A stretch of DNA of 64,000 nucleotides from an uncultured Eubacteriales bacterium (lineage in GTDB: Bacteria; Bacillota; Clostridia; Oscillospirales; Acutalibacteraceae), in assembly GCA_900540235.1 (NCBI GenBank), contig UQEY01000007.1:1-64000 (forward strand). Direction: 5' to 3'. Positions 27,581 to 33,989 of the stretch are shown piece after piece. The notes beneath the pieces were generated by a model. That model saw only the letters and a program-made list of their open reading frames with translations, made no database searches and was not told the DNA's origin. Made by a program: the position numbers and the translations under genes. Every line of letters begins with the position of its first letter. Position 1 is the first letter of the stretch.

Positions 27581-28119
27581 AAGAACTAATTGTTTATCAT
27601 GTAGTAACAGAAAAACCTATGCATGTAGGTCAGCATATTAAATTTGATAAAAATCATCATAACGGAGTATGGCAAAGAGTTAATGAAAAAACGGACATTG
27701 TTAATGATATCTATAATCACCCTAATGTTTATAAAAATACAATGTTAGAGCACCATACATCTGTTGCATTGAGAGAACTTGCACTTGAAAAGGTAAGAGT
27801 TATAAAATATCCAAATTATCCGTCAAGAATGTCTTGCCTTTATGTTTCAAAAACACTTGAAGAAGCAGAAAAATGGTTTGATTATTTTATAAGTTTAGGC
27901 AGACCTACATTCCAAATTGTTAAACTAAAAGTCAACGGCAATGTGTTTTACGGCGACGCAGAAAAATGCTATGATGGTGGACTAAACGAACAAGAAAATC
28001 TTGTGCTTGCTGAGGAATATTGGAATAATAAAAGTTTTAATAATAACTCTATCGTTGAGGTACTTGTTGACGGTGATATTGAAGTTATTGAAATTTTAAA
28101 GAACAAGAATTCCGTTTAA
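27577..28119 (+). CDS. DUF2441 family protein
   Basis: A 180-residue protein beginning KELIVYHVVTEKPMHVGQHI and carrying FDKNHHNGVWQRV, features of DUF2441, a family of unknown function whose opening segment resembles ADP-ribosyl-type or RES-like small enzymes only loosely. EHHTSVALRELALEKVR is a second conserved block. It sits inside the accessory run between the GNAT gene and the broken S51 peptidase. Confidence 0.65.
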   Translation: MKELIVYHVVTEKPMHVGQHIKFDKNHHNGVWQRVNEKTDIVNDIYNHPNVYKNTMLEHHTSVALRELALEKVRVIKYPNYPSRMSCLYVSKTLEEAEKWFDYFISLGRPTFQIVKLKVNGNVFYGDAEKCYDGGLNEQENLVLAEEYWNNKSFNNNSIVEVLVDGDIEVIEILKNKNSV

Positions 28120-28166
28120 ACATATTTCAGAAAAATATTTTTTGAAATTAAAATAGGGAGTATTAT

Positions 28167-28906
28167 ATGGGAAAGATTGTAGCAATAGGCGGTGGCGAAA
28201 ACGGCATCACAATACAAAATACGAAACAGGACCTTTTGACAAAGAAATCATTAAACTAACAAGCAAAGCAAGTCCTAATTTTCTCTTTATCGGTTTAGCA
28301 AACAGTTATCCCGATTACTATTTTGAAGTTATGGACAAAATATATAACGGAATGCATGGTTGCCATACCGATTATTTAAGATATGAAGATATCAAAAATC
28401 AAAATGTTGCTAGCAGTAAAATTAAGAATGCTGATATTATTTATATCGGCGGCGGAAATACACTAAAATTGATGAAATTGCTTAGGAAATACAGCATTGA
28501 TAAAATGCTTATAGATGCTTATAATGACGATAAAGTTATGTGCGGAGTAAGTGCAGGTGGAATTTGTTGGTGCGATTGGGGTAATTCCGATTCGGAATTT
28601 AACTCATCACGCAAAATGATTAGAGTTAAAGGAATGGGTTTGATACATATTTTATTTGCGCCTCATATTGCGACAGAACAAAATAGGGCAGAGTCAGTTA
28701 AGCAAATGATGAAAAGAACGCATAAAGTTCCTGCAATTATGCTCGATAATTCTGCACTCGAAATAATTGATAATAAGTATAGAATTTTGACAAACGATAA
28801 TAATTCAGTTGCACAAAAATGTTATTGGAAAAACGGCGAATACATAACTGAAAATATAATTAGCTCTGAATTTAAGGAGATTGAAGAACTATATGAAAGA
28901 CACTAA
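28167..28906 (+). pseudogene. Peptidase S51 (type 1 glutamine amidotransferase-like), frameshifted
   Basis: The gene starts at ATG 28167 behind GGGAG and reads MGKIVAIGGGENG, the usual S51 beginning, then runs out of frame near 28208-28215. The family sequence resumes one frame over with KYETGPFDKEIIKL and continues to 28906, including the nucleophile elbow GVSAGGICWCDWGN. A single missing base explains it. Members are dipeptidases or cyanophycinase-like amidotransferases. It may be a recent pseudogene or a sequencing error; the remainder (191 residues from ATG 28331) is intact. Confidence 0.75.
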
Positions 28907-29735
28907 TATATCAACAAATAATTACACTATTGACGGTATTGCATTTAAACTAAAATCTTTTTTTGACTTTAGTTTTCTTAGCAAATACGGGAAAGTGTTT
29001 AAAGTATTTGATGACCAAGATTCAGGTAATATTTGCTTTGGAACAGAAAAAGACGGCGACAAATATTTTGTTAAATTTGCAGGAGCACCGACAGCAGAAT
29101 ACTACGGTAGTCCGATAGATGCAATAAAAAGATTAAAAAAATCATTACCGATTTATCAAGAATTACAGCATGATAATTTAATAGAATTAGTAAATTACGA
29201 AAATATCGGCAACGGTTTTTCAATGGTATTTAAATGGGTTGACGGTAATTGTATGGGTAGAATGTACCAAGACGAACATAAAGCATTTATGCAACTTCCT
29301 ATACCTGATAAACTTAATGTATTTTCTGACATTCTTGATTTTTTAGAATATATCAACTCAAATGGATATGTTGCTGTAGATTTTTATGACGGAAGTATAA
29401 TTTATGATTCCGTAAATCGAAAAACAACAATTTGTGATATTGATTATTTTGAAAAACAACCTTATATAAATAATATAGGAAGAATGTATGGTAGTGCAAA
29501 ATTTATGTCACCGGAAGAATTTGAATTAGGTGCAACTATCGATGAAATTACAAATGTATATACTGCCGGTGCATTTGCTTTTGCACTGTTTGGTAATTAC
29601 AGCAGAAATATTGTTGATTGGAAATTATCAAATACATTGTTTGAAGTCGCAACAAATGCCGTCAGCGATGATAGAAATAAACGATATCAGTCGATAAATG
29701 AATTTAGAAAAGCTTGGGATAATTATGAAAAATGA
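28893..29735 (+). CDS. Protein-kinase-like protein, degenerate
   Basis: A protein of about 280 residues with the outline of a Ser/Thr kinase. A possible nucleotide-binding Lys is in KYFVKFAG, the catalytic-loop Asp in GYVAVDFYDGSIIYD (HRD replaced by VDF), and the metal-binding position in CDIDYF (DFG replaced by DID). GSAKFMSPEEFELG resembles the APE end of the activation segment. The departures suggest an aminoglycoside-kinase-like or atypical kinase activity, or a pseudokinase. The start is uncertain between TTG 28881 and ATG 28893. Confidence 0.65.
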   Translation: MKDTNISTNNYTIDGIAFKLKSFFDFSFLSKYGKVFKVFDDQDSGNICFGTEKDGDKYFVKFAGAPTAEYYGSPIDAIKRLKKSLPIYQELQHDNLIELVNYENIGNGFSMVFKWVDGNCMGRMYQDEHKAFMQLPIPDKLNVFSDILDFLEYINSNGYVAVDFYDGSIIYDSVNRKTTICDIDYFEKQPYINNIGRMYGSAKFMSPEEFELGATIDEITNVYTAGAFAFALFGNYSRNIVDWKLSNTLFEVATNAVSDDRNKRYQSINEFRKAWDNYEK

Positions 29736-30231
29736 ATTAATAAAAATAATCAAAGACAGCACAGAAATAATGTTTCATAATTTCTATGTGACTTTGATTA
29801 CTTGTGATATGAATTATGAGCTTTGCGGTATGCCTATTTGGAAACATTGTTATCACACTTTATATTCATGCGACAAGTGGTTTGTCAGTCCTATAGAATT
29901 TGTAGAGCCAAGCATTCACGAAGAAGGGTTAGACAGTTTAGATTATATAGGCAATAGGGTACTTACAAGAGAAGAACTGCTGTCATATTATGATTTTGTC
30001 AGAGAGAAAACACTTGATTACCTTAATGCTCTTAATGATGAAGATTTGTATACTAAACCCAAAGGATACAAATACATAAGATTAGAATGTATGATAGGTC
30101 AAATGCGACATTTCTATACGCATTTAGGAAATATTAATGCCTCAACTATTATTGAAACTAATAAGTGGCCAATGGTTGTCGGAATGAGTGCATTTGAAAA
30201 CGGACTTGATAAAGATAAATTATATGAATAA
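29725..30231 (+). CDS. DinB-like protein
   Basis: A protein of about 168 residues with the four-helix DinB outline. Candidate metal-binding histidines lie in WKHCYHTLYSCDKWF and in QMRHFYTHLGNIN. I start at ATG 29725 since the longer frame lies inside the kinase-like gene. DinB-fold proteins are often thiol-dependent transferases or stress proteins in Bacillota. A terminator follows and the prophage begins 70 bases on. Confidence 0.6.
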   Translation: MKNELIKIIKDSTEIMFHNFYVTLITCDMNYELCGMPIWKHCYHTLYSCDKWFVSPIEFVEPSIHEEGLDSLDYIGNRVLTREELLSYYDFVREKTLDYLNALNDEDLYTKPKGYKYIRLECMIGQMRHFYTHLGNINASTIIETNKWPMVVGMSAFENGLDKDKLYE

Positions 30232-30248
30232 GAACAGATAAAAATTGA

Positions 30249-30279
30249 GCAGCCGATGTAATTTAATCGACTGCTTTTA
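30249..30279 (+). terminator. Terminator after the DinB-like gene
   Basis: GCAGCCGAT and ATCGACTGC pair with one mismatch around GTAATTTA, followed by TTTTAT. Confidence 0.7.
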
Positions 30280-30302
30280 TAATATATATTGAAAAGTTGG
30301 AA

Positions 30303-30380
30303 ATTTTGTGCAACTAAATAATAGGGATGAAATATTGACATAGCTTAAATTTCGTGTTATAATTGCACAAAAGAAATATT
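30303..30380 (+). repeat. Left end repeat of the prophage (attL candidate)
   Basis: This 78-base unit and the one at 36097-36174 are identical at 56 of 78 positions with no gaps. The longest identical run is TATAATTGCACAAAA (30358-30372 and 36152-36166), taken here as the crossover core. The unit starts with TTTTGTGCAA and ends with its reverse complement TTGCACAAAA, with a promoter in between. Confidence 0.65.
30335..30363 (+). promoter_or_regulatory. Perfect promoter at the left prophage end
   Basis: TTGACA (30335-30340) and TATAAT (30358-30363), spacer exactly 17. The start near 30370 falls at the end of the TTGCACAAAA motif. A terminator at 30431-30453 would end the transcript after about 85 bases; no open reading frame of note lies between. 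Confidence 0.7.
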
Positions 30381-30430
30381 AGTTATAGTACATTTTGCAT
30401 TATAGTAATTGCACAAAATGTATGTTCTTA

Positions 30431-30453
30431 GAGCCTTTTAAGGCTCTTTTTTT
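30431..30453 (+). terminator. Terminator just inside the prophage
   Basis: GAGCC and GGCTC pair around TTTTAA and are followed by eight or more T. It would end transcription from the left-end promoter and insulate the phage from host read-through. Confidence 0.8.
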
Positions 30454-30793
30454 ATGCCTTTTTGTTCCTGCCCTCGTGATAGTGTTAAAGCTGTCCTGTG
30501 AGTTCCTGTGGGGCGTTATTTTGATACTTTTCTTAAAAGTATATTAGCATAAGGCAAGAAGTCTTAAAGGTCTGTAACGGCTTTATAGACCTTTTTACTA
30601 ATTTCTTAGACTGCAATAATGCCCTTTATCGGCATTTTATACGCTGTTTTTTAGGTTGATTTTCTGCATACGATTTTAAGGGTTGCTATACTACGACTAT
30701 AGCAACCCTTGTGCACTGTGCCAAAGTACCTCTATACCGCTTGGTTATGCGGTGCACTTTGACACACGAAAGTGTTTTTAGTTGTGCCAAAAA
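30454..30793. other. Phage intergenic (origin and packaging) region
   Basis: This 340-base stretch has no gene. It holds several stem-loops: AAAGGTCT/AGACCTTT (30566-30594), AATGCC/GGCATT (30618-30636), the nick-site hairpin (30678-30710) and a nested pair CAAAGT..ACTTTG enclosing ACCGC..GCGGT (30722-30761). GTGCACT occurs at 30711 and 30752, and TGTGCCAAA at 30717 and 30783, as possible Rep-binding repeats. Filamentous phages keep the replication origins and packaging hairpin in such a region. Confidence 0.6.
30678..30710 (+). other. Rolling-circle double-strand origin with pMV158-type nick site
   Basis: AAGGGTTGCTATA and TATAGCAACCCTT form a perfect 13-bp stem whose 7-base loop is CTACGAC. 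Read with the stem edge this gives TACTACGAC (30689-30697), the sequence cut by RepB of the pMV158 plasmid family between G and A in a hairpin loop. The nick would fall between 30695 and 30696 on the strand that is sense for the phage genes. The matching RepB-type gene lies 500 bases downstream. Confidence 0.85.
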
Positions 30794-31018
30794 CTACTTT
30801 TTTGGTAGTTCTTTCTTTTCGTTTGTAAAGCCTAATATGTAATCTGCTGATACATTGTAAAATATGCATAATTTTATAATGTCTTCAACTGTAAATCTTG
30901 CTTTATTATTTTCTAAGTGTGCATATCCTTGTTGACTTTTGTTAAGTATTTTAGCTATATCAATTTGTCTTAAATCTCTATCTTCTCTTAAATCTTTAAT
31001 TCGTTGTGCATAATTCAT
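30794..31018 (-). CDS. XRE-family phage repressor
   Basis: A 74-residue protein consisting of one helix-turn-helix domain. RQIDIAKILNKSQQGYAHLE near residues 17-36 is the HTH, followed by the family's C-terminal turn NVSADYILG. AGGAG precedes the ATG. It is transcribed away from rep, and the 180 bases between carry three 15-bp operators and both promoters, as in lysogeny switches. It probably holds the early promoter silent and controls its own. Confidence 0.85.
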   Translation of the reverse strand: MNYAQRIKDLREDRDLRQIDIAKILNKSQQGYAHLENNKARFTVEDIIKLCIFYNVSADYILGFTNEKKELPKK

Positions 31019-31062
31019 AATTAAACTACTCCTACTTTGTTACTTTTGCTGAATTATAACAT

Positions 31063-31131
31063 ACTCAGTATCCGAGTATTGACATATACTCAATAACTGA
31101 GTATAATTTTAAATGTACTCAATTACTGAGT
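31063..31131. promoter_or_regulatory. Three repressor operators
   Basis: Three copies of ACTCA-N5-TGAGT: 31063-31077 (right arm CGAGT), 31088-31102 and 31117-31131. The centres are 25 and 29 bases apart. The second lies between the -35 and -10 of the rep promoter and the first overlaps the region upstream of the repressor's own -10 (TATAAT, minus strand, 31053-31058). This arrangement suggests graded, bidirectional control by the XRE protein. Confidence 0.8.
31079..31107 (+). promoter_or_regulatory. Early (rep) promoter
   Basis: TTGACA (31079-31084) and TATAAT (31102-31107) with a 17-base spacer that contains operator 2. The leader then passes operator 3 and a hairpin (GAGGGTGG/CCACCCTC, 31147-31180) before the rep ribosome site. 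Confidence 0.85.
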
Positions 31132-31197
31132 ATTCCTACTTTCTAAGAGGGTGGTGTTTTCCCTTTGTTTTCCCACCCTCTAAATAAAGGTGATAAT

Positions 31198-31791
31198 ATG
31201 CCAGACGAAAAAAGAAGCCGTTGGTTTAATTTACTTCTTTATCCTGATAACCCCGCACATAACTTAGCTATAATGCAACTGCAAACAACTAAGTATATGG
31301 CTTGTGGTATCTGTCATAATCAAGATTGTTATACAGAAGATACTGAAAGTCATTCAGTAGGGAAATTGAAAAAAGCACATTTTCATTTTATATTGCGTTG
31401 TAAAAACCCACGATATAGGAGCGGTGTTGCTAAAGAATTAGGAATAGAAGCAAGATTTATTGATGAAACTTCATCACTTCAAGGCTCGGCTAAGTATCTT
31501 TTACACTTCGGTGATGAAACAAAATATCAGTATAGTCCGGATGACCTTGTAGGCAACTTAAAAGGTGATGTACTTAAATTAATCGAAAACGGTGAAAAGA
31601 TTAGCGATTGTGATTACTTCTTTATGCTGTTAGATTTTTTAGATAGTACACATAGACGGGTTACAGTTCGTGATGTTGGTGTTTTTCTTGCTACTAACGG
31701 TGGTTATAAGTATTTTAAGTGCAATTTCAATATATGCCGTGAGCTTATGTATGAGCATAACGAAAAGTATTGTAATGCACCGAGAATTTAA
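31198..31791 (+). CDS. RepB-like rolling-circle replication initiator
   Basis: A 197-residue protein of the Rep_2 family typified by RepB of plasmid pMV158 (210 residues). The start MPDEKRSRWFNLLLYPDN mirrors the RepB beginning. The metal-binding HUH-type motif is KKAHFHFIL and the catalytic Tyr is expected in SAKYLLHFGDE. It should nick the TACTACGAC loop upstream. I start at 31198, behind AAAGGTGAT, rather than at an earlier ATG inside the leader hairpin. Using a plasmid-type Rep in a filamentous phage is the notable point. Confidence 0.88.
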   Translation: MPDEKRSRWFNLLLYPDNPAHNLAIMQLQTTKYMACGICHNQDCYTEDTESHSVGKLKKAHFHFILRCKNPRYRSGVAKELGIEARFIDETSSLQGSAKYLLHFGDETKYQYSPDDLVGNLKGDVLKLIENGEKISDCDYFFMLLDFLDSTHRRVTVRDVGVFLATNGGYKYFKCNFNICRELMYEHNEKYCNAPRI

Positions 31792-31807
31792 AAAGGGGGT
31801 TTCTGCT

Positions 31808-31942
31808 ATGACATTTCTAGCAGTCCTAATAATGATATCAGCGTTTATATGTCCTGCTGTTATTGTTATCTTGAGCATTAAAAATAAGGCTCTTAAAAAA
31901 GAGTTGCTGAAAGGCGGTGAATATGATGAAGGCATTAGTTAA
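31808..31942 (+). CDS. Small phage membrane protein
   Basis: A 44-residue protein with AAGGGGG upstream of ATG 31808. Residues 3-24 are a single membrane helix (FLAVLIMISAFICPAVIVIL), followed by a basic stretch and an acidic end. It overlaps the next gene by 20 bases. Filamentous phages encode several such one-helix minor coat proteins (pVII, pIX type), but its identity is not settled. Confidence 0.6.
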   Translation: MTFLAVLIMISAFICPAVIVILSIKNKALKKELLKGGEYDEGIS

Positions 31943-32135
31943 AGGTCAATTTTTAGGTAATGAAAGCCGTAAAGATAAGGACGGTAATTTAGTTAATTAT
32001 GCGGTACTTCTTTGTGGTTTAAATACGGTAAAAGTTAAGGGTATCTCCCTTAATGATGAAAAGATGAAAGAAGTAACTATTCCTGTTGAACTTTCAGCTT
32101 TTGAGGGTTCTATATACGCTCGATATTCAAAGTAA
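31923..32135 (+). CDS. Probable phage ssDNA-binding protein (pV-like)
   Basis: A protein of about 70 residues beginning MMKALVKGQFLGNESRKDKD, rich in beta strands and small like the inovirus gene V protein, which coats new single strands before packaging. Its position between rep and the coat gene matches that of pV-type genes. AAGGCGGTG precedes the start; ATG 31923 or 31926 are both possible. Assignment rests on size, basic strands and place. Confidence 0.55.
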   Translation: MMKALVKGQFLGNESRKDKDGNLVNYAVLLCGLNTVKVKGISLNDEKMKEVTIPVELSAFEGSIYARYSK

Positions 32136-32181
32136 TAACACCTTAATGGTGCTAAATAATTAAGAAAGGAGATACACTAAA

Positions 32182-32493
32182 ATGAAGTTTAACGACTTTA
32201 AAGAGAAGTGTAAGCAAAAAGCAAGTAAGGTTGTTGCTGCTGTAACTGGTGGCGCTGTAATGCTTGGTGGTGCTGTAACTGCTCTTGCTGCTGATGGCGC
32301 AGATACAGAAGCAGTTAGCGCAGCTAAAAGTATTTTGAGTTCTGCTACTGGTACTCTTAATATCGGCAATATTGTTGCTATAATCGGTGCAGGTATCGGC
32401 GCAGTTATCGGCTTGTTCCTCGCTTGGTGGGGCGCAAGAAAACTTGTTCGTATGCTTATGACAGCCTTTAAAAAGGGTAAAGTTTCTATGTAA
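32182..32493 (+). CDS. Major coat protein precursor (pVIII-like)
   Basis: A 103-residue precursor with all parts of a filamentous-phage major coat. It has a basic N-terminus, a signal peptide ending VTALAA near residue 37, an acidic mature N-terminal segment (DGADTEAV), one membrane helix (residues 63-83, ending LFLAWWG) and a basic C-terminus (RKLVRMLMTAFKKGK) that would face the DNA. AAAGGAG precedes the ATG. A strong terminator directly follows, as behind gene VIII of Ff phages. Confidence 0.85.
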   Translation: MKFNDFKEKCKQKASKVVAAVTGGAVMLGGAVTALAADGADTEAVSAAKSILSSATGTLNIGNIVAIIGAGIGAVIGLFLAWWGARKLVRMLMTAFKKGKVSM

Positions 32494-32507
32494 ATCTCTC
32501 TTATTTT

Positions 32508-32539
32508 GGGGGTGGGGAATTATCCCCACTCCCTTTTTT
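32508..32539 (+). terminator. Strong terminator after the coat gene
   Basis: GGGGGTGGGGA pairs with TCCCCACTCCC (one wobble) and six T follow. It would keep coat expression high and morphogenesis expression low, as in Ff phages. Confidence 0.88.
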
Positions 32540-32554
32540 AGTGTAATTATTGTT

Positions 32555-33379
32555 ATGTATAAAAAAGGTCTACAGAATAGTATCAACCCCTCACATTTTT
32601 TTGATACATTAGATTATAAACGAAACTTTAAAGCTGAACATCCTTACTATTTTAACCCTTTTGGTACTTGTATATTTTGTGGTGCTCAGGGATATGGTAA
32701 AACTCTTTCGGCTGTTCAATATATTTGTAATATTATGAAACAGTTTCCAAGGGCAATATTAGTAACTAATGTAGCTATAAAATCTTATCCATTTAATGCT
32801 TATCTTGACGGTCAAATTGTCCGTAGGCTTGATGATGATAGCATAGTAGATACTGAAAGAATATTAGTTGAAGCTAATAACGAAAATTTTCAACCTTATT
32901 GCTTAGAGTACACTGGGTTGGATATGCTCAAATTTGTTTCTAACGGTGAATATGGTGTAGTTTTTCTTATTGATGAAATACACCTTGAACTTAATAGCCT
33001 TGAAAGTAAAAATATTGATATTGAGGTTATGGTGGAGATTTCGCAACAAAGAAAACAACGCAAACATATTGTTGGTACTTCTCAGATTTATATGAGAATG
33101 GCTAAACCGCTTCGAGAACAGATACACGATATTATCATATGCCGTTGTTTTTTTAATGTCCTACAGTTCAATAAGTGGATAGCTGGTGATACCGTTGTCG
33201 AAAAGAATGGAAAAATCGAAGCTGATGTCAAAGGTCGCTTCTTTTGGTGGCACGCTCCCGAGTACTACGCTGAATACGATACTTTTGTAAAAATGAAAAG
33301 GTATAACAAGGAATGGCAAGGACGAAAAAGAATAGATAATCTTTATCAAACAGAAAGAGGTGATAACAATGTTAAATAG
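32555..33379 (+). CDS. Zot/pI-type phage morphogenesis ATPase
   Basis: A 274-residue P-loop ATPase. Walker A is GAQGYGKTLS at residues 43-52 and Walker B VVFLIDEIH at 135-143, both with the spacing of zonular occludens toxin-like / gene I proteins that drive filamentous-phage assembly at the membrane. TSQIYMRMAKPLREQ near residue 175-190 is a typical later block. No clear C-terminal membrane helix is present, unlike classic pI; the small downstream membrane proteins might supply the anchor. The ribosome site is weak. Confidence 0.82.
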   Translation: MYKKGLQNSINPSHFFDTLDYKRNFKAEHPYYFNPFGTCIFCGAQGYGKTLSAVQYICNIMKQFPRAILVTNVAIKSYPFNAYLDGQIVRRLDDDSIVDTERILVEANNENFQPYCLEYTGLDMLKFVSNGEYGVVFLIDEIHLELNSLESKNIDIEVMVEISQQRKQRKHIVGTSQIYMRMAKPLREQIHDIIICRCFFNVLQFNKWIAGDTVVEKNGKIEADVKGRFFWWHAPEYYAEYDTFVKMKRYNKEWQGRKRIDNLYQTERGDNNVK

Positions 33380-33533
33380 TGCTATTGATTTAATTAACTT
33401 TGACCCTGATATAGTTAATGTTGTAGTGTCTTTCCTTGGTGTTGCTGGTAAATACGCTATGATATTCGGTATATCAACTGTTGTATTAAAAATGGTCGTA
33501 AGAACGGCTACAGGAAAGGAGCGCCTACTATAA
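33369..33533 (+). CDS. Small phage membrane protein
   Basis: A 54-codon gene that overlaps the end of the ATPase by 11 bases and the start of the next by one (TAATG). The protein starts MLNSAIDLINFDPD and has one membrane helix (VVSFLGVAGKYAMIFGIS) and a basic tail. The overlaps on both sides support a real, coupled gene. A minor coat protein, or the missing membrane partner of the ATPase, are both reasonable. Confidence 0.6.
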   Translation: MLNSAIDLINFDPDIVNVVVSFLGVAGKYAMIFGISTVVLKMVVRTATGKERLL

Positions 33534-33985
33534 TGCTTAGTAGAGATAATTTAGAATATGCAAGACAACTTGTTGAAGCTAATAGGGGAGATTACCCCTA
33601 TTATGTTATTGTCACTAATACTAATATCAGTGATAATTACGATTATCAAAGTCCTACATTTAAAGTATACTTTAGCCCTACAAAAATCACAGCCAACGGA
33701 CGGTATACTTTTAATTTACCAAATAATTCTTTGTGTTATAGCGTTATTAGTAGTAACGCTTCTCGTCAGTATAGGAATGAGCGTATACAAGTATCTAACT
33801 ATAGCGGTACTTTAAGCGTTCCTACATATGAATTTTGTTACACTAATGCCGAGTTTAGCGGTAACACCGTACAACCTGATGTCTTAGCAGATAATAATGT
33901 AACTCAAAGTCATTTTGACGGTGTTAGTCTTATAATGATTGCTGTACTCCTTGGTACTGTTGTATTTAGGTTAGTTAGGGGGTAG
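33533..33985 (+). CDS. Phage protein with C-terminal membrane anchor
   Basis: A 150-residue protein with a polar, Asn/Tyr/Ser-rich body and a single C-terminal helix (GVSLIMIAVLLGTVVFRLVRG). No signal peptide. Position between the ATPase and the pIII-like gene suggests a minor virion or assembly protein. I recognise no family. Confidence 0.6.
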   Translation: MLSRDNLEYARQLVEANRGDYPYYVIVTNTNISDNYDYQSPTFKVYFSPTKITANGRYTFNLPNNSLCYSVISSNASRQYRNERIQVSNYSGTLSVPTYEFCYTNAEFSGNTVQPDVLADNNVTQSHFDGVSLIMIAVLLGTVVFRLVRG

Positions 33986-33989
33986 GGGA

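Noticed and set aside
31147..31180. Hairpin GAGGGTGG/CCACCCTC before rep read as a terminator
   Set aside because: No T run follows and the loop is 18 bases long; it may tune rep translation but does not qualify as an intrinsic terminator.
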